Assembly (NCBI GenBank): GCA_002083365.1
Contig: LVWS01000022.1
Span: 1-64,000 of the forward strand
Length of the DNA stretch: 64,000 bases
From: Nitrospira sp. SG-bin1
Lineage (GTDB): Bacteria; Nitrospirota; Nitrospiria; Nitrospirales; Nitrospiraceae
Direction of reading: 5' to 3'
The notes under the pieces are model-generated. The model had not been told where the DNA came from and did not search any database. It saw only the letters and a program-made list of their open reading frames with translations. The position numbers were made by a program, and so were the translations under genes. Of the stretch, positions 15,471 to 24,632 are shown in pieces (positions within the stretch are counted from its first letter, which is position 1; each line of letters opens with the position of its first letter).

Positions 15471-15812
15471 ATGCCGATTTACGAATACTCATGTCAGGAA
15501 TGCCGTAAGCGAAGTTCATTTTTGATAATGAACCCCCATCAATCGCGTACGATCACCTGTCAGCATTGTGGCAGCTCAACGTTGGAGCGCCTGCTATCCC
15601 GATTCGCTGCACCCAAGTCGGACGAGTCCCGGCTCAAGTCTCTCGCGGACCCTGCCAACCTGAGCGGACTTGATGAATCCGATCCTCGGAGCGTCGCCCG
15701 TCTCATGAAGAAAATGGGGGAAGAGATGGGTGAAGACGTGAGCGACGTGGAAGCCATGCTGGACCAACCCGGGAACGATGAGGCAGCAGTTGATCATAGC
15801 GACAGTGTATGA
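15471..15812 (+). CDS. FmdB-type zinc ribbon protein
   Basis: 113 residues starting MPIYEYSCQECRKRSSF, the hallmark of the FmdB putative regulatory family, with a zinc ribbon made of CQEC and CQHC. The C-terminal half is acidic and helical (MKKMGEEMGEDVSDVEAM). Function in the cell is unresolved; FmdB was first linked to formamidase/amidase regulation. The start at 15471 has AGGAGGG 7 nt upstream; longer frames lack family similarity. Probably cotranscribed with comF. Confidence 0.85.
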   Translation: MPIYEYSCQECRKRSSFLIMNPHQSRTITCQHCGSSTLERLLSRFAAPKSDESRLKSLADPANLSGLDESDPRSVARLMKKMGEEMGEDVSDVEAMLDQPGNDEAAVDHSDSV

Positions 15813-15835
15813 CATGTCCTGTCATATATTTTCGC

Positions 15836-15863
15836 TTGACATTCTTCCGGAGGTCTCTAGAAT
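15836..15863 (+). promoter_or_regulatory. Strong sigma-70 promoter before the HTH-mraZ genes
   Basis: A perfect TTGACA (15836-15841) and TAGAAT (15858-15863) are 16 bp apart. Transcription would start near 15870, giving a leader of about 50 nt before the HTH gene. It begins a new unit after the FmdB stop at 15812. Confidence 0.75.
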
Positions 15864-15918
15864 GACCTTCATACTGGAGGCGGTATGTGTATTCCTCGCT
15901 CTGGTAGCAGGTGGAGTA

Positions 15919-16116
15919 ATGAGCAGGACCCCACAGACCGAACTGATGACGGCGACGGAAACATGCCGGTTTCTCAAGATTACTCAACGGACTCTCTATC
16001 GCTATCTTCGAAGTCGGCAGATTCCTGCCTTCAAGCTGGGCAAGGAATGGCGATTCGTCCGTTCGGACCTCGAACAATGGATTCGCGACCGAACCAGAAC
16101 CGTCGTGAATTCCTAA
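15919..16116 (+). CDS. Excisionase-type (MerR-like) HTH protein
   Basis: 65 residues, start at ATG 15919, preceded closely by GGTGGAG. The sequence MTATETCRFLKITQRTLYRYL followed by IPAFKLGKEWRFVRSDLEQWI is the typical winged-helix of the excisionase/BldC family (pfam HTH_17). Such small proteins bind DNA as accessory factors or repressors. The ATG at 15862 would give a longer, hydrophobic N-terminus that overlaps the -10 box, so I reject it. It stands 15 nt before mraZ and is probably cotranscribed. Confidence 0.85.
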   Translation: MSRTPQTELMTATETCRFLKITQRTLYRYLRSRQIPAFKLGKEWRFVRSDLEQWIRDRTRTVVNS

Positions 16117-16131
16117 CCATAGGATTTCGCC

Positions 16132-16572
16132 ATGTTTGCCGGTGAATATCTTTGCAAAGTCGATGAGAAAGGGCGATTCATCGTCCCCTCACCAATCCGT
16201 GAGCAGATCGAGGCCGACGGCCAGACCGTCATGTTCCTGAAGGGCCCGGAACAGTCTTTGTTGATCTATTCCGCGCGAGAATGGGAAAAGGTCCTCGACC
16301 GGACCAGAACGACTCTCGACGAAGACCAGAGCCGTCTGTTCATGCACTTTGTCGTGTCCGAAGCCGGTTCGTCGGACATCGATAAGACTGGACGGATCTT
16401 GATTCCAGGTCGTTTGCGAAAACTCGTTCCGGTCGATGAAGATCAAGAAATCATCCTCGTCGGTCTGTATCACCGAATGGAACTCTGGAATCCGAGTGAA
16501 TGGCGTCGATATCTTGCCCGCACCGAAGATCGCTTTGAACAAAATATGGCGAAGATCATGAACCTCCTCTAG
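16132..16572 (+). CDS. mraZ: MraZ-like transcriptional regulator
   Basis: 146 residues with two SpoVT/AbrB-type units, each with the conserved turn: DEKGRFIVPSPIRE (11-24) and DKTGRILIPGRLRKL (about 84-98). MraZ forms ring-shaped oligomers and in most bacteria starts the division and cell wall (dcw) cluster, where it binds repeats upstream of itself and represses. Here it is next to a small HTH gene and a RusA gene, with no mraW or ftsL in sight. I saw no clear set of TGGGA/G direct repeats upstream, so autoregulation is not evident. Confidence 0.88.
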   Translation: MFAGEYLCKVDEKGRFIVPSPIREQIEADGQTVMFLKGPEQSLLIYSAREWEKVLDRTRTTLDEDQSRLFMHFVVSEAGSSDIDKTGRILIPGRLRKLVPVDEDQEIILVGLYHRMELWNPSEWRRYLARTEDRFEQNMAKIMNLL

Positions 16573-16581
16573 TTCAGCTCC

Positions 16582-17172
16582 ATGCCATCCGACCAGCGAC
16601 CGTACAACTTCCGTTTATCAAAAATTCGCCTTCCTGCAACATCGCATCATGGGGTTCCACCTTCTCCATCTACACCCAAAAAGTTATCACGGATCAACGG
16701 GACAACGGTATTGCTGAAATCCGATCCATCGAACCACAAGGTCACTCTGGAACCATCACGGTATCCTCCCGTCGTCACATCGGATGCATTCACGGTCACA
16801 TTGCCCGTCCCTCCCAGCATCAACCATCAATATGCGACGGTAAATGGACGTCGTGTGTTATCCTCCGCCGGACGTGCGTATAAGACATGCGTCGGCCAGC
16901 AAGTCTGGCTGGAATTAGCCCGTTCTCCTGCCAGAGTTTTCTTGCGGGATCGACTACAATCGGGACCGCTCTCGCTCTCCATCCGATTCTTTTTTGCGTC
17001 CGCCTTGAGGCGTGACCTCGACGGCGGCCTCAAGATCGCCCAAGATGCGCTCTGCGAAGGGCTTGGCCTCAACGACAATCGCATTGTTGAAACCCATCTC
17101 TACAAACAGGTCGACAAAACCGCCCCTCGTATCGAAGTTTCGCTCTCGCTCCTTCCTCTGCCTCATCACTGA
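16582..17172 (+). CDS. RusA-family Holliday junction resolvase
   Basis: 196 residues. Residues from about 70 on match RusA: LPVPPSINHQYATVNGRR, then the metal-binding acidic set DLDGGLK, QDAL and LNDNRIVE, followed by a PRIEV strand. RusA is a phage-derived endonuclease that cuts four-way DNA junctions. The N-terminal 65 residues look unstructured and Pro/Ser-rich, so the true start may be later (no good ribosome binding site is seen). It follows mraZ by 9 nt. A cellular role as an extra resolvase is inferred; RuvC is not in this window. Confidence 0.85.
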   Translation: MPSDQRPYNFRLSKIRLPATSHHGVPPSPSTPKKLSRINGTTVLLKSDPSNHKVTLEPSRYPPVVTSDAFTVTLPVPPSINHQYATVNGRRVLSSAGRAYKTCVGQQVWLELARSPARVFLRDRLQSGPLSLSIRFFFASALRRDLDGGLKIAQDALCEGLGLNDNRIVETHLYKQVDKTAPRIEVSLSLLPLPHH

Positions 17173-17271
17173 CCGCTTATCCGCGGCCCCCGCTCAGCTA
17201 CAGTTCTCTCCGGTTCCTGCCGATACCTGAGGGAGCTCCTTCTGAAGCTGTTGGGTGGAACTGGGCATTCC

Positions 17272-18507
17272 ATGGCAACCACGCGCATCCCCATCGGTGA
17301 GCTTCGAGTGGGAATGTATGTCGCTCGTCTGGACCTCTCATGGTTTCGTTCGCCCCTGCTCCGCCATTCATTTCTGATCGAGCACCCGTCCCAGATTGAA
17401 AAATTGATACGCGCAGGAGTGAAGATGGTCGACATCGATCCCGATCGAGGAATCGCTTCTCAGCCACAACTCGTGTCGGACCCCATGTGTGGGTCAACCG
17501 AAGCAGCGCCGCCTTGCAATACGAAGCGACCCAAGCCTTTGGCTCAGTTGAACGAAGAATATGCCCAAGCGAAGCTGGCCAAACAACAGCTGGATCACGC
17601 TGTCCAGTCCGTTTTTACGACTATTACCAAGACCGGGACGGTCGACTCTCAGCAGGCGGCGGAAGCGGTCCAAGAAATCACGATCGCGATGAGAACGCTC
17701 ACTGACTCCGCCATTTTCATGGCGTTGAATCAAAACCGAGCCGGCGATTCCTCGCTCAGCCAACACGCCCTCACGACCTGTACGTTGTCGCTGGTCCTAG
17801 GACAGGCGACCCAACTCAATCCCTTGGAACTGCATGAATTGGCAACCGCCGCGCTCTTGCACGATATCGGGCTCTTGCAGATCCGTCCGATCCTTGTCCG
17901 TCGGGTTCACACCGCATCAGGCCTTTCTGAGACCGACCGACGAGAATGGGAGACCCATCCCCGTCGCGCAGTGCTGATGTTGGAGCGACAAAGTCGAATG
18001 GATCCCCCCATACTCCAATTGATCGCAAACCATCACGTCTACCTTGATGATAGCGGATATCCGCAAGAGTCACGTGGGCAGTTTACCTCCGAGCGTACTC
18101 GTATCCTGATGATGGTGGATCGATACGACGAATTGATCACAGGATTCGGAGGAAGCGCTCCACTGTCTCCCCATCAGACATTTCAACGTCTGTACCATGA
18201 GGCGCAACAAGGCAAGCTCGATCCAGGAATCTTGTCGTCGTTCATCGCACGAGTCGGTATCTATCCAGTCCATAGTCATGTGCGACTGAATACGCGGGAG
18301 TTAGCAGTGGTCACAGAACTGAACCGGGAGAAATTGCATCAACCGATCGTCACGATTACCCATCAATCAGGAGGTACCGAGTATCCGGCACCATTTGTCG
18401 TCGACCTCGCACACCAGACCGACGAACCTCAGGTCCGAGCCATCGAAACGATCGTCGAAACGGATTCCCAAGACGAGAACGCCAGGAGACGCCACTGTTA
18501 TTCGTAG
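17272..18507 (+). CDS. HD-GYP domain protein with altered motifs
   Basis: 411 residues from ATG 17272. Residues 1-60 form a DUF3391-type N-terminal domain (IPIGELRVGMYVARLD). Residues 140-350 form an HD-GYP domain, in which phosphodiesterases split cyclic di-GMP. Metal ligands are largely kept: His165, His197-Asp198, His229, His254-His255 and the SGYP loop at 261-264. Two hallmark residues differ: HDIGK is HDIGL and HHExxDG is HHVYLDD. So activity is uncertain and it may bind rather than cleave. A coiled segment (about 95-135) links the domains. The gene converges on the MacB permease gene with a 10-bp overlap of the ends. Confidence 0.87.
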   Translation: MATTRIPIGELRVGMYVARLDLSWFRSPLLRHSFLIEHPSQIEKLIRAGVKMVDIDPDRGIASQPQLVSDPMCGSTEAAPPCNTKRPKPLAQLNEEYAQAKLAKQQLDHAVQSVFTTITKTGTVDSQQAAEAVQEITIAMRTLTDSAIFMALNQNRAGDSSLSQHALTTCTLSLVLGQATQLNPLELHELATAALLHDIGLLQIRPILVRRVHTASGLSETDRREWETHPRRAVLMLERQSRMDPPILQLIANHHVYLDDSGYPQESRGQFTSERTRILMMVDRYDELITGFGGSAPLSPHQTFQRLYHEAQQGKLDPGILSSFIARVGIYPVHSHVRLNTRELAVVTELNREKLHQPIVTITHQSGGTEYPAPFVVDLAHQTDEPQVRAIETIVETDSQDENARRRHCYS

Positions 18508-19733
18508 CGCAATGCCTCGATGGGATTCAGCCGAGACGCTTTGTTGGCAGGATACAAACCAAAAAATAAGCCGACGACGATGGAGAAACCGAATGCCGTC
18601 GCGACCGCGCTACCGGAGATAACGGTGGGCCAGCCGGCAATCATCGTCGTTAAGCGGGCTGCAAACACCCCGAATAGAATGCCGATACAACCACCAACCA
18701 CGCTGAGCGTCGTCGCCTCGATCAGAAATTGTATCAGGATATGGGCTCGTTTGGCCCCTACCGCCATCCGCACTCCGATTTCCCTTGTCCGCTCCGTCAC
18801 CGAGACGAGCAAGATATTCATGATCCCGATACCGCCCACGAGCAACGAGACTGAGGCAATCGACAACAGCATCACGGTTAGTGTCTGGCTCGTCCCTTCC
18901 TGCACCATTGCAGCATCGAATTGAGTGCTGATCCTGAAATCATCCAGCTGCTCGCCCTGTAAACGATGCCGGGCTCTCAACACTTCTCGAATCTGTTCTA
19001 CGGCATCAGGCACATCCTCGGTTCGATCCGTGGATGCATAGACAGCACCGACCGACCCGAGGAACAACGTCCCTAAGACTTTTCTTTCCGCAGTCGTGAA
19101 AGGAATGAAGACGACATCGTCTTGATCTTGGCCTACAGAGCTCTGCCCTTTCGGGGAAAAAACGCCGATGACACGGAACGGAACATTTTTCAGGCGAATC
19201 ACGGCTCCCACTGGTTCTTCCCCCGGTTCAAAGAGATTTTCCACTACTGTCTGTCCGAGAAGCGCCACACGAGCTGCCGTATCCAAATCCGCTTGCGTAA
19301 AAGGGCCCCCGCTGCTGTAAGACCAGTCTCGGATCGCGAGGACGCCTGGCGACGTTCCATAGACCATGGCGTTCCAATTACGGCTGCCATTCACGATCTG
19401 CATCGCCTCGCGTTTGGACCAACCGGTCTCCGCTAAAAGAGCGACCTTCTTCTTCAAGTCAAGTGCGTCAGCCACGGTTAGCGTGAAAGCCCCCCCCTGC
19501 GCGCCGCGTACACCCCCGACTGTAGTGTAGTTGGGCCAGATGTAGATCGTATTCGTTCCCATGGTAGCTATCTGTTTCTGCACAGCAAGTTTCGCCCCTT
19601 CGCCGATGCTCACCATCGCGATGACCGCCCCGACACCGATGACGATGCCTAGCATCGTTAAACCGGCGCGGAGCCTGTTTCGACTTAGGATCCGCAACGC
19701 CGTGACGACGGTCAACCATATGAAAGCCGTCAT
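18498..19733 (-). CDS. MacB-type ABC permease
   Basis: 411 residues: one N-terminal membrane helix (about 12-45, containing RILSRNRLRAGLTMLGIVIGVGAVIAM in part), a periplasmic MacB core domain (about 60-270), and three C-terminal helices with the coupling segment RTREIGVRMAVGAKR. MacB permeases work with a periplasmic adaptor and an outer membrane channel in tripartite export. It starts one base after the stop of its ATPase gene, so the pair is coupled; a MacA-like adaptor gene lies upstream. Substrate unknown (macrolides, peptides or lipids in known members). Confidence 0.9.
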   Translation of the reverse strand: MTAFIWLTVVTALRILSRNRLRAGLTMLGIVIGVGAVIAMVSIGEGAKLAVQKQIATMGTNTIYIWPNYTTVGGVRGAQGGAFTLTVADALDLKKKVALLAETGWSKREAMQIVNGSRNWNAMVYGTSPGVLAIRDWSYSSGGPFTQADLDTAARVALLGQTVVENLFEPGEEPVGAVIRLKNVPFRVIGVFSPKGQSSVGQDQDDVVFIPFTTAERKVLGTLFLGSVGAVYASTDRTEDVPDAVEQIREVLRARHRLQGEQLDDFRISTQFDAAMVQEGTSQTLTVMLLSIASVSLLVGGIGIMNILLVSVTERTREIGVRMAVGAKRAHILIQFLIEATTLSVVGGCIGILFGVFAARLTTMIAGWPTVISGSAVATAFGFSIVVGLFFGLYPANKASRLNPIEALRYE

Positions 19734-20444
19734 TTACTGTCCCACGAGACGCGAGCGCCCCTCGGTCGGTCGGTCGCTTAATATTTGGCCATCCTTGATG
19801 GTGATCTGCCGCCATGCGTAGGCGGCAACATCAATCTCATGAGTTACCAAGATCACCGTGATTCCTTCCTGATTCAGTCCATCAAGAATCCCCATGATCT
19901 CTTGGCTGGACTCAGTATCCAGGTTTCCGGTCGGTTCGTCGGCCAATAACAACGAGGGAGCGGTCACCAACGCCCGCGCGATGGCCACCCGTTGCTGTTG
20001 ACCGCCGGAAAGTTGCGTCGGGGTATGATGCTCACGTCCACTTAATCCGACACGTTCGAGTGCGGAGAAAGCCAGAGCCCGCTGCTCCTTCAAGGGAAGT
20101 CCCCTGTAAAACAGCGGCAATTGAGCATTTTCCAAAGCGCTGGTGCGAGGAATGAGGTTGAAACTCTGAAACACGAATCCGATTTGCTGATTCCGAATTT
20201 CCGCCAATCGGTCCGGCGGCAGCCTTCCGACCTCGCTCCCGTTCAGCCTGTACTGTCCCTTGGTCGGTTGGTCCAAGCACCCGAGGATGTTCATCAGCGT
20301 AGACTTGCCCGACCCACTGGAACCCATAATCGCCACGAACTCGCCCTGCTGTATGGTGAGATTCAACCCTCTCAGCGCTTGTACTTCAACATCGCCGACT
20401 CGGTAAATCTTCCAAATATCTTCACAGACGATGAGTGCGGTCAC
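19734..20444 (-). CDS. MacB-type ABC ATPase
   Basis: 236 residues from GTG 20444 (TALIVCEDIWKIYRVG); the longer frame to 20576 would overlap the adaptor gene and has no similarity. Walker A GSSGSGKST, Q-loop FVFQSF, signature LSGGQQQRVAIARAL, Walker B LLLADEPTGNLD and H-loop VTHE are intact. Forms with the next gene a MacB-like transporter split into two chains. Third position in the gene order adaptor - ATPase - permease. Confidence 0.9.
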   Translation of the reverse strand: MTALIVCEDIWKIYRVGDVEVQALRGLNLTIQQGEFVAIMGSSGSGKSTLMNILGCLDQPTKGQYRLNGSEVGRLPPDRLAEIRNQQIGFVFQSFNLIPRTSALENAQLPLFYRGLPLKEQRALAFSALERVGLSGREHHTPTQLSGGQQQRVAIARALVTAPSLLLADEPTGNLDTESSQEIMGILDGLNQEGITVILVTHEIDVAAYAWRQITIKDGQILSDRPTEGRSRLVGQ

Positions 20445-20572
20445 ATGATTACCCCGGACTATGGATGCCGAAGCCCGGCATGGAAGAAGAGTACTATGGT
20501 CGCCAGACGGTTCACTCCTCCACTGGCTGAGTGACCGCACGTCAAACAATATTCGGTGGGCAGTCGCAAGCC

Positions 20573-21826
20573 TCAACGGGATCGAGGACGCTGTTGGTTT
20601 CCAAAGCCCGGAGGTAAGTCGCTGCTTTTTCGATCGCCGATCGGACGATCGATACCAACGACAACCAGATCACCTTCCACCAGATCACCGGATAGGATTT
20701 CCGTGCTGACGCCGTCCGAAATACCGGGTTGGACCGACAGAGGCACTATGTCGCCGTTTTCTATTTGCTTCCAGATGGTTTTCGACGTCAGAGATCGTGT
20801 ATCCACCCTGACAGGACGGCCGCCATCTCCTTTTCCCGTTTTCCCATCGGCCTCCCCAGGACTGCCTTCACCTTTCGGAGGCACAAACCGAAGAGCTGCG
20901 TTGGGAAGCTTGAGAACCTGGTCTTTCTGTTCCACCACGATGGATACATTGGCGGTCATACCGGGTTTCAATCGTAACTCCTTATTCTCCACACCAACGA
21001 CCACGTTGTAAGTGACGACATTCTGAATGCTGATCGGCGCGAGACGTACTTGTTTGATCGTTCCGGTAAAGGACATTCCCGGATACGCATCCACCGTGAA
21101 GACGGCTTCCTTGCCTTCCGCCATGCCCCCGATATCCGACTCACTCACGTTGGTATCGACCTGCATCTTCGTGAGATCAAGAGCGATCAAAAACAAGTTT
21201 GGCGTTGCAAAGCTGGCCGCGACCGTCTGACCGACCTCGATGTTGCGGGCGACGACAATTCCATCCACGGGTGATCGAATGATCGTGTACTTCAGTTCCA
21301 GTTCGGTCGCGTTCAATGCCGCTTCTGCCTGCTTCACCTGAGCCTCCGCAACCCGCAGCTGTGCTTCGGCACTTTGGTAATTTGTCAGCGCGACATCGAC
21401 GTCGTTTTGTGAAACAAATTGCTGCGGCAACAACGATTGAACGCGGTCAAGTTCACGCCTTCGCTGCGCGAGATCAGCCTTCGCCCGTGCAACGGCTGAT
21501 CGCGCCATTTCCAAGTTGCTGGCAGCCTGTTCCCGGCGAGCCTTGAACGGTTCTGGATCAATGACAGCGACGATGTCCCCGGCTTTGACATGCGAATTGA
21601 AGTCGGCATGGAGGCTCTTGATCATACCCGATACTTGCGAGCCGACCTGAACCGACACAACCGGGTTGATGGTCCCCGTCGCGCTGACCACAGAAATAAC
21701 CTGACCACGATCGACCGCCGCAGTTCGGTATCGAATGGGCGGCTTCCGCTCCCCATTGAAAAACACGTAGCCGCCGATCGCCATTCCGATGGCCACGATA
21801 CTGAGAATGTAGCCGATACGTCGCAT
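20573..21826 (-). CDS. MacA/HlyD-type periplasmic adaptor
   Basis: 417 residues. An N-terminal membrane anchor (5-24) is followed by a lipoyl-like domain (VVSATGTINPVVSVQVGSQV), a coiled-coil hairpin (about 90-165, rich in Ala/Glu/Gln), the second lipoyl half (IRSPVDGIVVARNIEVGQTV), and beta-barrel and membrane-proximal domains. Such adaptors bridge the inner membrane ABC unit and a TolC channel. The gene leads the operon with the MacB ATPase (128 nt gap) and permease. The C-terminal tail is Arg/Pro-rich. No TolC gene is in the window. Confidence 0.9.
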   Translation of the reverse strand: MRRIGYILSIVAIGMAIGGYVFFNGERKPPIRYRTAAVDRGQVISVVSATGTINPVVSVQVGSQVSGMIKSLHADFNSHVKAGDIVAVIDPEPFKARREQAASNLEMARSAVARAKADLAQRRRELDRVQSLLPQQFVSQNDVDVALTNYQSAEAQLRVAEAQVKQAEAALNATELELKYTIIRSPVDGIVVARNIEVGQTVAASFATPNLFLIALDLTKMQVDTNVSESDIGGMAEGKEAVFTVDAYPGMSFTGTIKQVRLAPISIQNVVTYNVVVGVENKELRLKPGMTANVSIVVEQKDQVLKLPNAALRFVPPKGEGSPGEADGKTGKGDGGRPVRVDTRSLTSKTIWKQIENGDIVPLSVQPGISDGVSTEILSGDLVEGDLVVVGIDRPIGDRKSSDLPPGFGNQQRPRSR

Positions 21827-22029
21827 ACATTGGACGCTCTATCCATCGAGCGCTGGTGTATCCTATCAGGAAGCCGACAAGGGATGCACCTGTCCTTCAC
21901 CTGAAGCGGACGAACCCTCCCTCAAACACTGTGTTGAGCTTATCATGAGACGTTCCCCTTACCAAGGGATGAGATCACCCGGTGAACGAACGCTGAAAAG
22001 TGCCGTCTTTGGGAGAGGGAGATTACGGA

Positions 22030-23370
22030 TTAGCTGGCGAGAAACCGTTCCAGGAACGTCGTCGACACATGGCCTTTCTGGAAATCAGGATCATCGAGGA
22101 TTCGGCCATGAAGCGGGATGGTGGTCTTGATACCTTCGATATGAAATTCGCTCAGTGCGCGTCTCATGCGAGCTATGGATTCCTGTCGATCCCGTCCATA
22201 GGTGATTAATTTCGCAATCATGGAATCGTAGTACGGAACGACGACCGATCCGGTCTCCATTGCCGAGTCGACCCGCACCCCAAAACCTCCGGGCGGACTG
22301 TATTTGGTGATCGTTCCCGGTGAGGGCGTGAATTTTTCTGGATCTTCCGCGTTGATACGGCACTCGAGACTGTGCCCGGTAAGCACGACATCTTGTTGCC
22401 GAATCGAAAGGGGCTGACCGGCAGCCAGACGAATCTGCTCCTTGATCAAATCGATGCCGGTTACCATTTCAGTGATGGGGTGTTCCACTTGGATACGGGT
22501 ATTGACTTCCATGAAATAAAATTGGCGATCCTTGTCGAGTAAAAACTCCACGGTACCCACATTCCTGTAATGCGCGGCTTTCACCGCCTCCACGGCGACT
22601 CGACCGATTTCCCGACGCAACTTCTCATCGACGACCGGAGATGGAGTTTCCTCCACCAGCTTTTGATGCCGCCGCTGAATCGAACAATCTCGTTCTCCAA
22701 GGTGGACGACGCGACCGTATTGATCGGCCAAAATCTGCACCTCGATATGGCGCGGTTCCAGGAAATACCGTTCAAGGTACACTCCGTCATTGCCGAAGGT
22801 GGACTTCGCTTCAGCCTGAGCGGCCTGAAAGGCTCGGCCCAGGTCTTCGGCTCTGTTGACGACACGCATGCCTCGCCCTCCCCCCCCAGCCGTAGCCTTG
22901 ATGATGACGGGAAAGCCGATCTTCTGCGCCGCCTGCAGGGCATCCTCCTCGCTGCGCAATTCACCTGGACTTCCGGGTGTGACCGGAAGACCTCGATTCG
23001 CCACGATCTCACGCGCCTTCGCCTTATCCCCCATCATGGCGATATTTTCCGAACTGGGTCCGATAAACTTCACGCCGATTGACTCGCACACCTCCGCGAA
23101 ATGGGCGTTCTCGGATAGAAATCCGTACCCGGGATGGATCGCATCGACTCCCGTAATCTCCGCGGCGCTCAGGACGTTGGGAATATTTCGGTAACTAAGC
23201 GCTGATTCCGCCGGCCCCACACATACCTTTTCGTCGGCCGCTCGAACATGTAGCGAAAGTGCGTCGGCTTCAGAGTGAATCGCCACGGTCTTGATGCCAA
23301 GTTCCTTACAAGCGCGGATCACTCGCAACGCGATTTCTCCGCGATTGGCAACCAGAACTTTCTTAAACAC
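22030..23370 (-). CDS. accC: Biotin carboxylase subunit of acetyl-CoA carboxylase
   Basis: 446 residues from GTG 23370 (FKKVLVANRGEIALRVIRAC), preceded by GGAG 7 nt upstream; a start at 23388 adds six residues and is less likely. ATP-grasp enzyme that carboxylates biotin on BCCP with bicarbonate and ATP. Seen: Gly-rich ATP loop GGGGRGMRVV, the HIEVQILAD segment, MEVNTRIQVEHPITEMVTG, and the C-terminal domain ECRINAEDP. Length is normal. Follows accB by 44 nt in the aroQ-efp-accB-accC operon. Pyruvate carboxylase subunit A is an alternative, but accB next door settles it. Confidence 0.95.
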   Translation of the reverse strand: MFKKVLVANRGEIALRVIRACKELGIKTVAIHSEADALSLHVRAADEKVCVGPAESALSYRNIPNVLSAAEITGVDAIHPGYGFLSENAHFAEVCESIGVKFIGPSSENIAMMGDKAKAREIVANRGLPVTPGSPGELRSEEDALQAAQKIGFPVIIKATAGGGGRGMRVVNRAEDLGRAFQAAQAEAKSTFGNDGVYLERYFLEPRHIEVQILADQYGRVVHLGERDCSIQRRHQKLVEETPSPVVDEKLRREIGRVAVEAVKAAHYRNVGTVEFLLDKDRQFYFMEVNTRIQVEHPITEMVTGIDLIKEQIRLAAGQPLSIRQQDVVLTGHSLECRINAEDPEKFTPSPGTITKYSPPGGFGVRVDSAMETGSVVVPYYDSMIAKLITYGRDRQESIARMRRALSEFHIEGIKTTIPLHGRILDDPDFQKGHVSTTFLERFLAS

Positions 23371-23414
23371 GTCTCGGCTCCGATACAATGGCGAGGGATA
23401 GCCTTTAGAATGAC

Positions 23415-23978
23415 CTATGAAGCGGCTTTGGGATCGATCAGAAACAGTGCTTGACCATATTCCACCGGTTTTGTGTTGTCCACCAGGATCTTGACCAGGC
23501 GGCCGTCAACTTCCGATTCAATTTCGTTCATGAGTTTCATCGCTTCGACGATGCACAGCACCTGGCCCTTCTTCACAGGATCCCCTTCTTCAACGTACGG
23601 ATCGGCATCGGGAGATGGAGATCGGTAAAACGTTCCCACGATGGGGGAAGTGACCGTCACAAAACCGGTGCTCGCGTCCGATACCGATGTGGCGACTGCC
23701 GTAGGATGAACCGGCTGTTGAGGCGTGACGGGAACAGGCTCTTGCACTGATGTCGCCAACGATCTGGCGACAAGCTCATGACGGACGCGGATACGGACGC
23801 CTTGTCGTTCGAATTCCAGCTCGGTCAAATTATTGCGCCGAAGCAGATCGATGAGTTCCTGGATTTGCTTGGTCGAGCCTCCTGTGAGAGAGACGTCATG
23901 TCCTGTCTCGTTCGTAGCCCGAGGGAGCACAATACGACGAGCCTTAGCCTTGGAGTGAGTAGATCGACGACGACTCAC
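23415..23978 (-). CDS. accB: Biotin carboxyl carrier protein
   Basis: 187 residues from GTG 23978, which overlaps the efp stop (GTGA), so it is translationally coupled. Residues 30-60 hold the N-terminal helix (IQELIDLLRRNNLTELEFE), then a Pro/Val-rich linker, and residues 105-187 the biotinyl domain with the biotin Lys in EAMKLMNEIE. The first 30 residues are Arg-rich and unusual for the family, so translation could start slightly later. Carries carboxyl groups from AccC to the carboxyltransferase in fatty acid synthesis. Confidence 0.95.
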   Translation of the reverse strand: MSRRRSTHSKAKARRIVLPRATNETGHDVSLTGGSTKQIQELIDLLRRNNLTELEFERQGVRIRVRHELVARSLATSVQEPVPVTPQQPVHPTAVATSVSDASTGFVTVTSPIVGTFYRSPSPDADPYVEEGDPVKKGQVLCIVEAMKLMNEIESEVDGRLVKILVDNTKPVEYGQALFLIDPKAAS

Positions 23979-24535
23979 CGAACACGCTCCACATAAGACC
24001 TGGTTCGAGTATCGATCCGGATAACGGTGCCGACCTCCAAATAGAGCGGAACCTTGATCGTCGCTCCCGTCTCAACAATCGCCGGTTTGGTTCCCCCGGA
24101 CGCAGTGTCCCCTCGCACGCCCGGCTCCGCATCGACGACCTTGAGCTCAATGAAGTTTGGCAACTCGACGGCGATGGGCCGATGCTCGTATATGAGGATC
24201 TTGACGATCATATTTTCTTTCAACAAATCGGCGTTTTCACCTAATTGATTTCTTTCGAACGTCAATTGCTCGTACGTGTCCGTATCCATCAGCGTATAGG
24301 AATCTCCAGACGCGTAGAGGAACTGCATGTCGCGCTCTTCCAAATCGGGCTCTTCAAACCGTTCTCCGGAACGAAATGTCCGGTCCAACACATTTCCCGA
24401 AAGATAGCTTTTCAACTTCGTACGAACGAAGGCCCCGCCTTTACCGGGCTTTACATGCTGAAACTCGACGATATAAAAGGGTTCGCCTTCGACCATCAAA
24501 CGCACGCCGCTACGAAAATCCACTGTGGAAATCAC
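23975..24535 (-). CDS. efp: Translation elongation factor P
   Basis: 186 residues, three beta-barrel domains. Relieves ribosome stalling at polyproline. The tip of domain I is KPGKGGAF, with Lys32 at the position that is lysylated in EpmA-type systems. The C-terminal signature VDTRTRSY-like IDTRTRSYVERVR ends the protein. No epmA/epmB gene is in the window. Sits between aroQ and accB, a common bacterial arrangement. Confidence 0.95.
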   Translation of the reverse strand: MISTVDFRSGVRLMVEGEPFYIVEFQHVKPGKGGAFVRTKLKSYLSGNVLDRTFRSGERFEEPDLEERDMQFLYASGDSYTLMDTDTYEQLTFERNQLGENADLLKENMIVKILIYEHRPIAVELPNFIELKVVDAEPGVRGDTASGGTKPAIVETGATIKVPLYLEVGTVIRIDTRTRSYVERVR

Positions 24536-24632
24536 TCGCTACCCCTTTCTCTTAAGAACACTATCGAAGAACCCTACCGACGTGATGATTTCTTCCGTGC
24601 GCCCGTGACTTCGCTTCGCTTTCTAGCGGCGG

